Below are positions 10,174 to 23,131 of a DNA stretch of 64,000 nucleotides, in pieces (positions within the stretch are counted from its first letter, which is position 1; each line of letters starts with the position of its first letter). Source of the stretch: Euglena gracilis (lineage: Eukaryota; Euglenida; Euglenophyceae; Euglenales); the NCBI GenBank assembly GCA_039621445.1, contig CP154954.1:53109357-53173356 (forward strand), given 5' to 3'. The position numbers and the translations under genes are program-made. The notes under the pieces were generated by a model. The model searched no databases. It worked only from the letters and a program-made list of their open reading frames with translations, and was not told the DNA's origin.

Positions 10174-12237
10174 AATTTACCTGAGCAAATCATGCAAAGC
10201 AGGGGCCACCTGGGGGGAGGCATTTGTTCCCCCCTGCATTTGGTGAACATACCCCTGTAGGGGGTGATTTTCAGGCAGGGGGTCCCTGGAACTTTCATTT
10301 TTATTAATTGGGGCCACCATGTGGCTGAATCCCAGTAAGGGGTGACCATCAAAACTTTGGTCTGGGGAAACATTTTCAACCTGGGCAGAAATTTTGGATT
10401 ATTGACCAGGGGGGGTTTGCATAAAGATCCCCCATGTTGTCCAGTGGACATTGTAATACATTTACTGCTGTGGCCTCACAATGGGGCCACCTGGCCACAA
10501 ATTTGGGCAGTTTTTTGTTGCCTGGGGAAGCAAACAAATCTGTTTCCAGATTTATGAAATTTTGGAATTGCTGTCTTAACCATTGAAAAAGTTGGGGGTC
10601 TAAAGAATAACCCCGCTGTCCATTTCCCATCTGCTTATGGGGTCTGCTAGGCATTCCTTGGAAGGCACCCAGTTGACTTGGAGGTTTACTTGGTGCTCCA
10701 TGCACCACTTGAAAAATGGTCTTAGCATTTTGTTGAAGGGGTCCTTTCTGCCCCCCCCTTTGGTCAGGTAATAGTAGATTACCTGGTTGTCGACAGACAA
10801 AGAAACTGTTTCCCCATGTTTGCTCAAGCCTTTCACTGTGTTTATTGCTGCACTGAGCTCCTTTACATTGATGTGCAAAATGGAGTCTTTTCTCCAAAAT
10901 TCCTGCACAATTTCTCCTGTGTGGATGCCCAGCCCCCCCCAGGCATGGGTGCTGCTGTCTGAGTGCAACTCTCTGGTTGCATTTTGGGGGAAGGGTCTGC
11001 CCCCCCAGGTGTGCAATAGAGTTTTTATTTCCCTTAATTGGGCCTTGATTTCCTGGGAGATGGGGTGTTTTGAGTCCCAGGGGGCTGTGGACTTTGCCAC
11101 CAAAAAATTTGCCAGGGTGTCTGTAAAAGCCCTTAAAAAGGGCAGGGCCATTAGATTGCATCTTATTTGACCCAAAATGGCAGCCAACTGCCTTTTTGAC
11201 ATGTAATCTTTTTTCACAATTTTTCCCAGCTCCTTTTTTATGGTTTTGACTTTCTGGGGGGGCACCTGTAACTTTCCTTCCTGGAAGTTTAGTTGAAAAC
11301 CCAGATGGGTTACCACTTGTGTGGGCTGCAGGGTGGACTTTTTCACATTGATTTTGAACCCAGAATCCAGCAAATCTTTGACAACTCTGTTCAGGTGACT
11401 TTGCAAAATGTTTTGGGTGGGGGCCACCAGCAAAATGTCGTCCAGGTAAATAAAGACCTGGATGCCCCTTTTTCTCCACAATCTTTCGAATGTTTTCATT
11501 ACTGACATGAAAATTTGGGGCATTACATTTAGCCCAAAGCAGCCTGTCTGAAATTCCCACGTCTGCCCCCCCACCTGATGCCATAAAAATGGCCTTAGGC
11601 CTGGACTTCTGGAATATGGAAATAGGCATCCTTCAGGTCTATTTTTGCTGCCCAATGGCCCTTTTCCAAAACTGGAAAAATGTGCTGGATGTGATCCAGC
11701 CTGAAAGGTTTTACTTGAAACTGCTGATTCAGTTCTCTGCAGTCGCTGATCATTCTCCATTTGGTTGTTCCCCCATCTGGTTTTGAAATTAGAAACCATG
11801 GGATCAAATGTTGGGTTCCTGAGTCCCAAACTCGTTTTATTGAGCCAGTTTTTTCGTAATGCAACAGGATTTTTTCTGCCTGTTTCAGGTCCAGGTTGGC
11901 TCTGGGTTTTGGGTGGGTGGACAATTTTGGGGGATTTACCCAGGGGGGCTGAATTCCATTTTTGATCAATTGACATGTTGCTGGGGGGGCATTTTTTGAC
12001 CACCATTTTAGACTTTTCTGAAGTCTCTGGTACAGTGGGGTGTCTCCCCATTTTTTCTCCATGTAATTTATATTCCCAACTAGATGATTTTCTGGGTGCT
12101 GGGTGGGGGGTGTTGGACATTGCACCCCTGGTGCCCCTGGGGGTTGAGCATTCTCTAAAGGAGGCTAGGGGGGTGTGCATGCTCTGCTCACAGACTCTCT
12201 GATCCTCCACTTTGTCATTGGTGTTGTCGATTGACAT
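10174..12237 (-). pseudogene. RT, RNase H and methyltransferase-like region of B1
   Basis: 10600-12237 reads RT with SDCRELNQQF in a neighbouring frame and IYLDDILLVAP, then RNase H (LHSDSSTHAWGG, KELSAAINTVKG, SVDNQVIYYYL). After a frame change near 10615, 10376-11629 continues into DLFASPGNKKLPKFVARW and LYANPPWSII, the NPPW block of DIRS methyltransferase-like regions. The RNase H G run here is 8 nt and in frame, unlike other copies. Several further shifts occur. Confidence 0.8.
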
Positions 12238-13116
12238 ACCATAGGGGCACCTTTTTGGGTCTCCCCCTTGACTTGGTTTGCCTCTTCCATGGGCATTGAC
12301 AAGGAATGTTGAGGGGGGGTTGCCCCCTTGTCCTCCACTGCCCCTTTGAGGTCATCCTCCTGGGGCTGCCAATGTACATTGAAACCCCCTGCTGGGGGAC
12401 AGCCTTTTAGCTTCTGGGGTTCTGCCCCTTCTGATAATTGATGGCCCCAGTTGCCTTGAAATTGTTGATGCTGTTGATGATAATTCTGGCCCCAATGGCC
12501 TTCTTGAGGTAGTCCCCATTGACTTCTCTTTGATTCTGGGCGCCATGCACATTGAAAATCTTGGGGGGCCTCTGGGGGCCAATCCTTTTCCCCTGACAGG
12601 GTTTGTGATGAAGAAATGATTGGGGAGGTGTTGTGGACCTTCCCTGCCCCTGCCACTGGGCATCTGTTTGTGGAATCGGCCACCCTGGCCTTGGTATTGT
12701 TGGCCACCCTGGCCTTTGTTCCATCGGCCACCATGGCCATTGCTGTTGTGGCCGCCATGGCCCAGCTTGCTGTTTTGGCCGCCATTGCCTGTGCGGTTTT
12801 GGCTGCCATAGCCCCGCTTGGATGCATTGTGTGTTGTGTAATGTTGGCCCCAATGGCCCTGGCTCCAATGGCCGTAGTGGCCTGCTGGTTGTTGCTTCTG
12901 CCCCTTTCGGGGCCTTCTGACCACTGTCTGCCAGGGTCCGTGGCCATCACTTTGGGGGGTTTGGGTTCTGGAAATTTCTGTGGGGGAATTTTCTTTTGGG
13001 GAAGGGGCAGCCACGGTCCGCCACAGTTGATCCGCGTCGTCAGGTTGTCCAGCTGCTGCTGCTGCTCCCTCTTGAAGTTCTCCAGCGCTGTGCTTCTTTG
13101 AAGTTGCATCTTTCAC
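12165..13116 (-). pseudogene. Gag-like protein of B1
   Basis: A frame of about 314 codons opens near the right terminus. It has an N-terminal Gln-rich, probably coiled segment, then degenerate GHGGQNS/GQGGQQYQGQ-type repeats. Its place before RT and its Gly/Gln/His composition fit a DIRS gag (nucleic-acid binding). Two overlapping frames share the repeat region, so a shift is likely. Confidence 0.65.
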
Positions 13117-13396
13117 TGACTTCTTTCGAAAAAGTCAACAACTTTTGATTTGAAGTTCTGCACGAGCGTGACTTTCTGGATAATTTGAATGGATTGAATG
13201 TCTTCTTCTTTTCTCAATTGCTGCGGTATTTGAAGTTTCTTTCTTCTGGGTGTCGAAGGGCAAATTCGGAATCAGCCAACTCCGGCGAAAAAAGGCACTA
13301 AGCAGGGACTCCTAACCCAACGCACCAAAACAATCCATCCACCGCCGGCGAACAAGGCATGGCCTCACAAGGGCAAAGTGCGGAGCCCGAGGTGTC

Positions 13397-13503
13397 CTTG
13401 CCTAAAACTGAGCAGTTTTATTTTTGAAAAAGGCGAGGAATTGGTTTCCAAATGTTCAAATTTTTCTATTTCTTCGTAAGCTTGGCGTCGTGACACCTCG
13501 AAA
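13397..13503. other. 107-bp spacer between B1 and B2
   Basis: Contains no feature other than a short CACCTCGAAA at its right edge that resembles a DIRS end. Confidence 0.6.
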
Positions 13504-13635
13504 TCGTACTCCCTCGAGGAAAACCGACAAGGGAGGAAGGGACACCGAGGGCGAAGCACAAAGACCTTGTGAGGCCATGCCTTTCTCGCCGACGGTGTTG
13601 TGTGGATTGTGGCGCGTTGGGTTAGGAGTCTCTGC

Positions 13636-15359
13636 TTAGTGCCGCCTCGCCGGAGTTGGCTGACGATGCTGCTCCGACTGGGCGACGTGGCTTCTTGTCC
13701 CTGGGGGGTGTCCCCCCCTCCCCCCCCCCTGGCCCCCATTTTCTGACCGAGGGCTTTTGAACACAAATTTTCTATTACGGGTTGGGGGGTCGGGCTCACA
13801 AGGTCTTTGTGCTTCGCCCTCGGTGTCCCTTCCTCCCTTGTCGGTTTTCCTCGAGGGAGTACGAGACACCTCGGGCTCTGCACTTTGCCCTTGTGAGGCC
13901 AGATTGTGCACTGAAATGAAGGGGGCCAGGGCATGTTCTAAGGCACCTTGGGCTCCAAGTCTTTGATAATGGGCTGTAAAAGCCTCCACCCCCTCCACTG
14001 GCCAATTTCGCAAACTTCTTGGGCTGAAAGGCCCAATTTTTTGAGCAAACCAACCCCTGCTCCTCTGGTGGAGTGGGCCCCCCACACCTGGGGGGGTACC
14101 CCATGTTTGGCCAAAAAGTCTTTTGTGATAGAAGCAATGGTGTCTGCACTTATGGCCCTGAAGGGGGGTTTTAATGAAATTAGGAGGGGACCCCCAGGTC
14201 TGACGAATGAACGTGTAGCAGCCACATAAGACATCATTAAATGAAATGGGCTTATTTGGGGACACTGGGGTATGGACACAACCCTTTCCCACTTATGGAA
14301 TTTCTGTCCTTTACGCTCAATTTTGATGTAGGGTGCCCTACCCAACACACTGGTGGTTCGTTTGACTTGTGATAAGTCTGAGGATCGGTATAAACAGAGG
14401 ATTCGTGAGCAAAAAATCAGTTGTGTACGCAATGTACAAATATCAGTGGGCATAGGCGCCTTTGCCAGCCCCAGGAGGATTGGGAGGGGGTCCCAAAATG
14501 CACCATACTTCTACAGGTTTTGGTTCCAAAGCCTCTTGTAGGGGGTTAACAGGGTGTGGAATATCAGCCCACCAAACCCAGGAATCAAAAGCATTGCACT
14601 ATATGCATTACGGGCTTGGGCCTTGGAAAATTGAAATAATTGAATTAAAGCGTCAGCCACCTGGTCTGTGGTGGCTTCAGGGGGGGGCACCCCCATTTTC
14701 TCCAAAATATCCCACAGAAGTGAAAAGGCACTTTGATAACGCCTTAAGCTTGGATTTCTCACCAGGAAAGCGTTAATGGTTGCATTTTGTACTTGCTTCC
14801 CCTCCAAAATTTTCCTGAGCAAATCATGCAAAACAGGGGCCACCTGGGGGGTGGCATTTGCTCCCCCCTGCAGTTGGTGAACATGCCCTTGTAGGGGGTG
14901 ATTTTCAGGCAGGGGGTCCCTGGAACTTTCATTTTTATTAACTGGGGCCACCAGGTGGCTGAATCCCAGTAGGGGGTGACCATCAAATCTTTGGTCTGGG
15001 GAAACATTCTCAACCTGGGTAGAAATTGTTGAATTATTGACCAGGGGGGGTTTGCATAAAGATCTCCCATGTTGTCCAGTGGACATTGTAATGCATTTAC
15101 TGCTGTGGCTTCCCAATGTGGCAACCTGGCCACAAAATTGGGCAGTTTTTTGTTGCCTGGGGAGGCAAATAAATCTGTTTCCAGATTTATGAAATCTTTG
15201 AGTTGCTGTCTGAGCCATTGAAAAAGTTGGGGGTCTAAAGAATAATCCCCCCTGTCCATTTCCCATCTGCTGATGGGGTCTGCCAGGCATTCTTTTGAAG
15301 GCACCCAGTTGACTTGGAGGTTTACTTGTTTTTCCATGCACCATTTGAAAAATGGTCAC
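13636..15359 (-). pseudogene. Methyltransferase-like region and tyrosine recombinase of B2
   Basis: 14759-15337 carries DLFASPGNKKLPNFVARL and YANPPWSII. 14511-15359 continues into the recombinase N-terminal domain (PEATTDQVADALIQLF). 13938-14453 carries YRSSDLSQVKRT and WGAHSTRGAGVG. 13636-14292 encodes the tail that overlaps the internal complementary region. The frame changes at least three times, mostly at C/G runs. Confidence 0.78.
13796..13900. repeat. Internal complementary region of B2
   Basis: The inverted left terminus meets the inverted right terminus at 13864/13865, with the same layout as in B1. Confidence 0.82.
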
Positions 15360-16688
15360 AGCATTTTGTTAGGCCCCACCTTTTGTTAGGTAAAAGTAAA
15401 TTACCTGGTTGTCCACTGACAAGGGAACGGTTTCTCCAGGTTTGCTCAAACTTTTCACAGTGCTGATTGCTGCACTGAGCTCCTTTACGTTGATGTGCAA
15501 AACGGAGTCCTTTCTCCAAAATTCCTGCACAATTTCTCCTGTGTGGATGTCTAGCCCCCCCCCAGGCATGGGTGCTGCTGTCTGAGTGCAACACTCTGGT
15601 TGCATTTTGGGGGAAGGGTCCGCCCCCCCAGGTGTCCAATAGAGTTTTTATTTCCCTTAATTTGGCCTTGATTTCCTGGGAAATGGGGTGTTTTGAGTCC
15701 CAGGGGGCTGTGGACTTTGCCACCAAAAAAATTGCCAGGGCATCCGTAAAACACCTTAAAAAGGGCAGGGCCATTAGGTTGCATCTTATTTGGCCCAAAA
15801 TGGCAGCCAATTGCCTTTTTGACATGTAATCTTTTTTCACAATTTTCCCAGCTCCTTTTTTATGGTTTTGATTTTCTGGGGGGTCACCTGCAACTTTCCC
15901 TCCTGGAAGTTTAATTGAAAACCTAGATGGGTTACCATTTGGGTGGGCTGGAGGGTGGACTTTTTCACATTGATTTTGAACCCAGAGTCCAGCAAATCTT
16001 TGACAACTGTTTTCAGGTGATTTTGTAAAATGTTCTGGGTGGGGGCCACCAGCAAAATGTCGTCCAGGTAAATCAACACCTGGATGCCCCTTTTTCTCCA
16101 CAGCTTTTCGAAGGTTTTCATGACTGACATGAAAATTTGGGGCATTACATTCAGCCCAAAGCAGCCTGTTTGAAACTCCCAGGTCTGCCCCCCCCCCACC
16201 TGATGCCTTAAAAATGGCCTTAGGCCAGGACCTAAGGGAATATGAAAATAGGCATCCTTTAGGTCTATTTTTGCTGCCCAGTGGCCTTTTTCCAAAACTG
16301 GAAAAATGTGCTGGATATGATCCAGGTTGAAGGGTTTTACTTGAAACTGCTGATTTATTTCTCTGCAGTCGCTGATCATTCTCCATTTGGTTGTTCCCCC
16401 ATCTGGTTTTGAAATTAAAAACCATGGGATCAAATGTTGGGTTCCTGAGTCCCAAACTCGTTTCACTGATCCAGGTTTTTCGTAATCCAGCAGAATTTTT
16501 TCTGCCTGGTTCAGGTCTAGGTTGGCTCTGGGTTTTGGGTGGGTGGACAATTTTGGGGGATTCACCCATGGGGGTTGAATTCCATTTTTGATCAATTGAC
16601 ATGTTGCTGGGGGGGCATTTTTTGTCCACCATTTTAGACTTTTCTGAAGTCTCTGGTACAAGGGCGTGTCTCCCCATTTCTCCTCCAT
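15360..16688 (-). pseudogene. RT and RNase H of B2
   Basis: 15837-16688 is a continuous 283-codon RT: SDCREINQQFQVKPF, KIDLKDAYFHIPLG and IYLDDILLVAP are all in one frame, read through the conserved G10 run at about 16189-16198. RNase H follows in a shifted frame (15369-15605). There the conserved G run is 9 nt, which is out of frame relative to B1's 8. Confidence 0.8.
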
Positions 16689-16724
16689 GGAATGTATTTT
16701 CCCAATCAGATAATTTTCTGGGTG

Positions 16725-17780
16725 CTAGGTGGGGGGTGTTGGACATTGCACCCCTGGTGCCCCTGGGGAATGAGTATTCTCTAAATGTGGCTGGGGGTGT
16801 GTACATGCTCTGCTCACAGTCTCTCTGATCCTCCACTTTGTCATTGGTGTTGTAGATTGAAAAACCATAGGGGCCCCTTTTTGGGTTTCCCCCTTGTTTT
16901 GGTTTGCCCCTGCCATGGGCACTGACAAAGAATGTTGAGGGGGGGTTGCCCCCTTGTCCTCCACTGCCCCTGTGGGGGCATCCTCCAGGGGCTGCCACCG
17001 TACATTGAAACCCCCTGCTGGGGGACAGTCTGTTAGCTTCTGGGTTTTTTCCCCTTCTGATAATTGATGGCCCCAGTGGCCTTGAAATTGTCGATGTTGA
17101 TGATAATTCTGGCCCCACTGGCCATCTTGGAATTTTGGTAGTCCCCATTGACTTCTCTTTGATCTGGGGCGCCATGCCCATTGATAATCTTGGGGGGCCT
17201 CTGGGGGCCAACCCTTTTCCCCTGATGGAGTTTGAGATGAAGAAATGATTGGGGGGTTGTTGTGGACCTGTCCTGCCCCTGCCACTGGGCATCTGTTTGT
17301 GGAATCGGCCACCCTGGCCTTGGTAATGTTGGCCACCCTGGCCTTGATATTGTTGGCCGCCATTGCCTTTCTTCCACTGGAAACCATGGCCTTTGCTGTT
17401 GTGGCCGCCATGGCCCAGCTTGCTGTTTTGGCCCCAATGGCCCAGCTTGAACAATGTATTGGTGTAACTGGGATATGGGCCTCCGTGACCCTTGCCGTTA
17501 TGGCATGACAGTTGCCTTGGCCTTGGTGTCCGTCAGGTTTTTCTGACCACTGTCTGCCAAAGTCTGTGGCTGTCACTGGGTGGGTTTTTAGAAACATTTT
17601 GTGGGTGGGAAGGGACAGCCACGGATCGCCACTGTTGCACTGCGCCGTCAGTCGTCCAGCTGTGGCTGCAGGAAGTTCTTGTTCTTCAGCAACGGTCTTC
17701 TTTGTGTTGTCAATTGCATTTCTCATTGAAACCTTGAATGAGTCAACAAAATTGGATTTGATATTCTCCACGAGTGTCAC
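16725..17780 (-). pseudogene. Gag-like protein of B2
   Basis: A frame of about 351 codons starts MTLVENIKSNFVDSFKVSM, then Gly/Gln/His-rich repeats, then a segment ending near the RT start. It is about 70 codons longer at the N-terminus than the B1 frame and probably shows the true start of family B gag. Confidence 0.68.
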
Positions 17781-18316
17781 TTTCTGGATAATTCGATTGA
17801 TTCAATTCTTTGATATTCAATTGTCAAGCTTCTTGAATTGAAGTTCCTTTCTTCTGGGTTATCGAAGGGCAAATTAGGAAACAGCCAACTCCGGCGAAAA
17901 AAAGGCACTAAGCAGAGACTCCTAACCCAACGCGCCACAATCCACACAACACCGCCGGCGAGCAAGGCATGGCCTCACAAGGGCAAAGTGCGGGGCCCGA
18001 GGTGTCACATAAAAGGATCGGGACACCGAGGGCGGAGCACGACACCTCGGGCTCCGCACTTTGCCATTGTGAGGCCATGCCTTGCTCGCCGGCGGTTTGT
18101 TGTGTGATTGTTCGCTGCGCTGGGTTAGGATGTCCCACTTAGTGCCTTTTATCGCCGGAGTTGGCTGATTCCTAACTTGCCCTTCGACACCCAGAAGAAA
18201 GGAAAAGAGTTCACGAGCGAAGAAGAACCGATAAAAGAAGTCAATATCAATTCAATATCCAGAAGGACACGATCCAGACGAATAGCAATTGAGAATTCAA
18301 TTATCAATTTTCATTT

Positions 18317-19430
18317 TTGACTTCAATGAGCAGTGCAGTGGAGATGAAACTGGAATTACATGGCCACGGACGTCCTGGAGCAGTTGCCGCAGAAGCAGGA
18401 GAACTTGGAGATGCGGTCGACACGCGGCGAACCGTGGCGGTTTCCCCCCCAGACCCCCACCCCAGAAATTTCCCAGCCCAACCCCCCCCCCCCCAGTGAC
18501 GGCCACGGTCCTTGGACCACTGTGGCCTGAAGGCCCAGAAGACAAAAGTCTGCCCCAGCCATTGATGGGCAAAGGATGGGCCAGGGGGGCCAAAATGCTC
18601 CACAACTGAACAACCACAGCCCACACATGTGGGGCATCTCCCCCAAAGGCGCCCAGTCGCCTATACAACAATTGGCCAAAGGATGGGGAGATGGAATCAA
18701 GGCCAAGGAGGACAACACTACAGGGGCCATGGGGGCCAGTTTTACAAGCAAATCCCCCCAGGAAGGGGAAGAAAAGGTCTGTCCAACCCCCCCAATTCAT
18801 CATCCATCACAACAGCCCCTCTCAAGGGGAAAAGGGGGGGCCACAGCAGCCCCCCCAGATTTCAAGTGGGGTTGGAGGCCAAATCAAGGCCTGGAAGACC
18901 TACAGAAGGATTATGGAAAAAAATTTACACATGGAGACCTTGGAGACCAGCAGGGTGGACCCACAGTGGCCACCAAGAAGCTAAGGGGCATCATGCCCAA
19001 ACCAGCAGGGTGGACCCACAGTGGCCACCAAGAAGCTAAGACAGCTGCTGGAGAAATCCCCCGAGGGACCCACAGAGGCCCTCTGCCAAAAAAAGGGGGG
19101 AAATGAGACCCACAGTGGCCCCTTTAATGACCCAGCCTCAGGAGAAAAAGGGACCCACAGTGGCCCTTTTGGAGGGAGGGGCAGGAACCCCTCCTACATT
19201 TATCTCTCAATTCCCGATCAATCAATCAAGGGGGGGACCCACAGAGGCCCCCCTATGGTATGTGTCAACCTCACATCAACGTGGAGAAGACCAGATAGGC
19301 CAAACAGGGGCCTTAAGCCCTATGGAATGTCTCCCAACAACAAGATCATCCAGAGAGATGAGCAGAGAGGGAGAGAGTGCATGCACATCCCCCCAGAAAA
19401 AAATTCTTTTTTCCAGGGGCCCAAGCCCTA
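18317..19430 (+). pseudogene. Gag-like region of B3
   Basis: The 5' region aligns with family B gag in layout but is divergent. A 55-bp unit starting AGCAGGGTGGACCCACAGTG is repeated in tandem around 18951-19040, and further ACCCACAGTGGCC blocks follow to about 19250. Several frames are open over parts of it; none is complete. Confidence 0.6.
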
Positions 19431-19895
19431 AACCCCCCCAAAAAAATAAGACCCCCCCAAAAATAAGACCCCCCCCAAAAATAAGACCCCCCCTGGGCCG
19501 ATCGAGCAAAAATCCAAAAATAAGACCCCCCCATAAATAAGACTCCCCTTGACGGCGCGAAGCGCCGGGGACGGTGAAATTCCCTGAAAATTACCAAAAC
19601 CCCCAATTTCATACACAAAATGATGAAATTTCAAAAAAAATTCAGATTTTTTAACTGGAAAAAACATGATAAATGTACAATTACACCATTTTACACATGG
19701 CGCGAAGCGCCGAAGGAAACAATTTTAGCACTCTCGGGGAACCTGAAAAAAAAATGGTGTTTTTTTCGGCCCCGGGTCGGTCAAGAAAAAATCCAAAAAT
19801 AAGACCGCCCCCAAAAATAAGACCCCCCCTGGAGGCTTCCAGCAACGGACCTAAAAATAAGACCCGGGTCTTATTTTTGGGGGGGGTTTAGGGGA
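19428..19895. mobile_element. C-capped TIR element inside B3
   Basis: The left end reads CCTAAACCCCCCC then AAAATAAGACC; the right end is its reverse complement (GGTCTTATTTTTGGGG then GGTTTAGG). It splits B3 between gag and RT. It contains GGCGCGAAGCGCC-type palindromes and repeated AAAATAAGACCCCCC blocks. No coding capacity. Confidence 0.65.
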
Positions 19896-20250
19896 CCTAG
19901 GGGTGTAATGTCCAACACCCCAAACCCAGCCCCCCAGAATCATCTTGTCCAGAAAATAAATTCAGTGGAGGAAATAGGGGGAGACACCCCCCTCCATCAA
20001 AGGCTGCAAAAAAGCCTAAAAGGTCCAACATCTCCAGCGCAGCCCCCCCACAATCATCTGATCCAAGAAATCAATTGCATGGAGGAAAAATGGGGAGACA
20101 CCCCCTCCATCAAAGGCTGCAAAAAAGCCTGAAATGGTGGACAAAAAATGCCCCCCCAACAACATGTCAACTAATCAGGGATGGCATTCAACCCCTGTGG
20201 GTAAAACCACCAAAATTGTCCACCCACCCAAAACCCAGGGCAAATTTGGG

Positions 20251-21110
20251 TCCTTTATTCTTTGAGAAATGGGGTGTTTTGAGACCCAGGGGGCTGTGGA
20301 ATTTTCCACCAAAAAAATTGCCAGGGCATCCGTAAAGGCCCCTAGAAAGGGTAAGGCCTATAGATTGCACCTGATTTGGCCCAAAATGGCAGCCAGTTGC
20401 CTTTTTGACATGTAATGGTTTTTCACTATTTTCCCAGCTCATTTTTTACTGTTTTTATTTTCTGGGGGGGTGGGCACCTGTAATTTTCCCCCTTGGAAGT
20501 TTAGCTGAAATCCAAGTTGATTTACGATTTGGGTGGGCTGCAGGGTGGACTTTTTTACGTTCATTTTGAATCCTGATTTGATTAAATCCCTGACCACTGT
20601 GTTCAGGTGATTTTGTAAGATGTTTTGTATTGGGCCACCAGTAAAATGTCGTCCAGGTAAATAAATACCTGGATGCTCTTTTTCCTCCACAGCTTTTCGA
20701 ATGTCTTCATTACGGACATAAAAATTTGGGGCATTACATTCAGCCCAATACAGCCTGCCCGGAATTCCCAGGTCTGCCCCCCCCCCACCTGATGTCTTAG
20801 AAAGGGCCTTAGGGCCTGGCTCACTGGGATGTGGAAGTAAACATCCTTCAGGTCTATTTTTTGCTGCCCAGTGGCCTTTTTCTAACACTGGAAAAATGTG
20901 CTGGATGTGATCCAGCTTGAAAGGTTTCACTTGGAATCGTTGATTTATTTCCCTGCAATCGCTTATTAATCTCCATTTTGTCTGCTCCCCTTCTGGTTTC
21001 GAAATCAGAAACCAGGGGATTAGGTGCTGGGTGGTTGAATTCCTCACCCTCTTTACGGATCCAGATTTTTTGTAATCCAGCAGTATTTTTTCTGCTTGGT
21101 GCAGGTTGGG
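20251..21110 (-). pseudogene. Inverted RT segment within B3
   Basis: On the minus strand it reads LHQAEKILLDYKKSGSV, SDCREINQRFQVKPF and IYLDDILLVAQ. The outer neighbours on the plus strand stop at HPPKPRAN-equivalent sequence (20250) and resume at RNase H (21112), which are exactly the parts that should adjoin each end of this block. It is therefore an inversion in place, with about 35 bp lost at one edge. Confidence 0.82.
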
Positions 21111-21111
21111 G

Positions 21112-21990
21112 GGGCAGACCCCCAAAGTGCAACCAGAGAGTTGCACTCAGACAGCAGCACCCATGCCTGGGGGGGGGCTGGACATTCGAACAAGAAAAAT
21201 TGTGCAAGAATTTTGGAGGGCAAAATCCATTTTGTACATAAATGTCAAGGAATTAAGTGCAGCAATAAGCACAGTTCAAAGCCTCAGCCAGCCAGTAGAA
21301 ACTGTGTCCCTGTCAGTGGACAATCAAGTAATTTACTATTACTTAACAAAAGGGGGGGGGCAGAAAAGACCCCTTCAATTACATGCTAAGACCCTTTTTC
21401 AAATGGTGCATGGAACACAACATAAACCTACAAGTAAAGTGGGTTCCTTCACAGGAATGCCTGGCACACCCATAAGCAGGTGGGAAATGGACAGGGGGGA
21501 TTATTCCCTGGACCCCCAACTTTTTCAATGGCTGAGGCAGCAGATCAAAAATTACATAAACCTGAAAACAGACCTTTTTGCCTCACCAGGCAACAAAAAA
21601 CTGCCACAATTTGTGGCCAGGTGGCCCCACTGGGAAGCCACAGCAGTGGATGCATTGCAATGTCCACTAGACAGTATGGGAGGACTTTATGCAAACCCCC
21701 CCTGGTCTGTAATCCAAAAATTTCTCCCCAGGTTAAAAATGTTTCCACAAACCAAAGCTTTGATAGTCACCCCATACTGGTATTCAGCCACAAGGTGGCC
21801 CCAGTTAATAAAAATGAAAGTACCAGGGACCCCTGCCTGAAAATCACCTCTTACAAGGGTATGTTCACCAATTGCAGGGGGGAAAAAATGCCACCACCCA
21901 GGTGGCCCCTCCTTTGCATGATTTGCTCAGGCAAATTTTGGAGGGGAAACAAATACAAAATTCAACCATTACAGATTTCCTGGGAAGAAA
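21112..21990 (+). pseudogene. RNase H and methyltransferase-like region of B3
   Basis: Reads LDIRTRKIVQEFW, KELSAAISTVQSL, SVDNQVIYYYLTKGGG, then DLFASPGNKKLPQFVARW and YANPPWSVI. The frame is continuous over 21106-21840. The RNase H G run is 9 nt. Confidence 0.78.
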
Positions 21991-23131
21991 CCCCAGTTTG
22001 AAAAGGTACCAAGGTGCCTTTATGCTTTTATGGGTGATTCTGGAAAAACTGGGGGTACCCCCCCCTGAAGCCACCACTGACCAAGTGGTTGACGCTTTAA
22101 TTCAACTGTTCCAATTCGCAATGCATACAGCCCAAGCACGTAATGCATACAGTGCTATCCTATTGATCCCTGGCTTTGGGGGCCTGAGGTTCCATGCCAT
22201 GTTGGCACCTTACAAAAGGCTTTGGAACCAAAACCTGGAGAAATATGGTGCATTCTGGGATCCCCTCCCAATCCTCCTGGGGCTGGCACAGTCCCCCCTG
22301 CCCTCTGATATATGTACATTGCGACACAACTCATTTTTTGTTCACGAACCCTCTGTTTGTACCGATCGTCTGATTTGGCACAGGTCCAAAGAACCACCAG
22401 TGTGTTGGGGGGGGCACCCTACATCAAAATTAAACGTAAAGGTCGGAAACTCCACAAGTGTGAGCGAGTTGTCTCCATTCCCCAGTGCCCCCAAATCAGC
22501 CCCTTTCATTTAATGTTGGCTTATGTGGCAGCAACACGTTTCTTTTGAAACCTGGGGGCCCCCTTTTAATTACATTAAAAACCCCATACAAAGCCATTAA
22601 GGCAGATACCATTGCTTCTGTCACCAAAGACTTTTTGAACAAACAGGATGTACCCCCCCAGGTGTGGGGACCCCACTCCACCAGAGGGGCAGGGGTTGGT
22701 TTGCTAAAAAAAAATTGGGCCTTTCTGCCCAAGAAGTTTGTGAAATTGGCCAATGGAAGGGGGTGGAGGCTTTCACAGCCCATTATCAAAGACTTGGTGC
22801 CCAAGGTTCTTTGGAGAATGCCCTGCCCCCCCTTTTTTCAGAGGACAATCTGGCCTCAGAATGGCAGAGTGCGGAGCCCGAGGTGTCTCGTACTCCCTCG
22901 AGGCAAGCCGAAAAGGGAGGAAGGGACACCGAGGGCGAAGCACAAAGACAGCGTGAGCCCGACCTCCCCACCCCTTTAATAAAATTTGTCTTCAAACCCC
23001 CTCGGTCAGAAGATGGGGGCCAGGGGGGGCAGAGGGGGGGGACCCCCCAGGGAAAAAGACAGCGCCATGGTCGCCACGTCGGAAGCACAGCAGCCAACTC
23101 CGGCGAGGCGGCACTAAGCGGGACCTCCTAA
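21872..23131 (+). pseudogene. Tyrosine recombinase of B3
   Basis: 21872-22513 has the N-terminal domain (PEATTDQVVDALIQLF) and the start of the catalytic domain. The first-Arg segment is shifted (22312-22548, LYRSSDLAQVQRT). 22485-23131 carries the HSTRGAGVG equivalent in two frames. The internal complementary region follows at 22862-22955 with its junction at 22887/22888. Confidence 0.75.

Larger units (their letters stand above)
4229..13396 (-). mobile_element. DIRS-type retrotransposon B1, split by element A
   Basis: In minus-strand sense the order is gag, RT, RNase H, methyltransferase-like region, tyrosine recombinase, then an internal complementary region. The ends are set by the internal junction at 9230/9231, where the left terminus (TCGTACTCC at 4229) meets the right terminus (GAGGTGTC ending 13396) in inverted form, the hallmark of DIRS elements. 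Without the nested element A the copy is about 4.53 kb. The flanks are GTGCCCAC and CTTGCCTA with no duplication, as expected for recombinase-mediated integration. The coding region is broken by frameshifts, so the copy is probably dead. Confidence 0.88.
13504..18006 (-). mobile_element. DIRS-type retrotransposon B2
   Basis: A complete-length 4503-bp copy of family B in the same orientation as B1. It has terminal repeats (13555-13660 against about 17880-17990) and an internal complementary region with its junction at 13864/13865. It retains the uninterrupted site into which A inserted in B1. It is flanked by CTCGAAA and ACATAAAA without duplication. Confidence 0.87.

Noticed and set aside
12616-13101. 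Plus-strand open frames opposite DIRS gag (for example 12616-13101, 17245-17508, 24020-24274, 26483-26794)
   Set aside because: Hydrophobic mirror images of Gly/Gln/His-rich gag repeats; no independent support.
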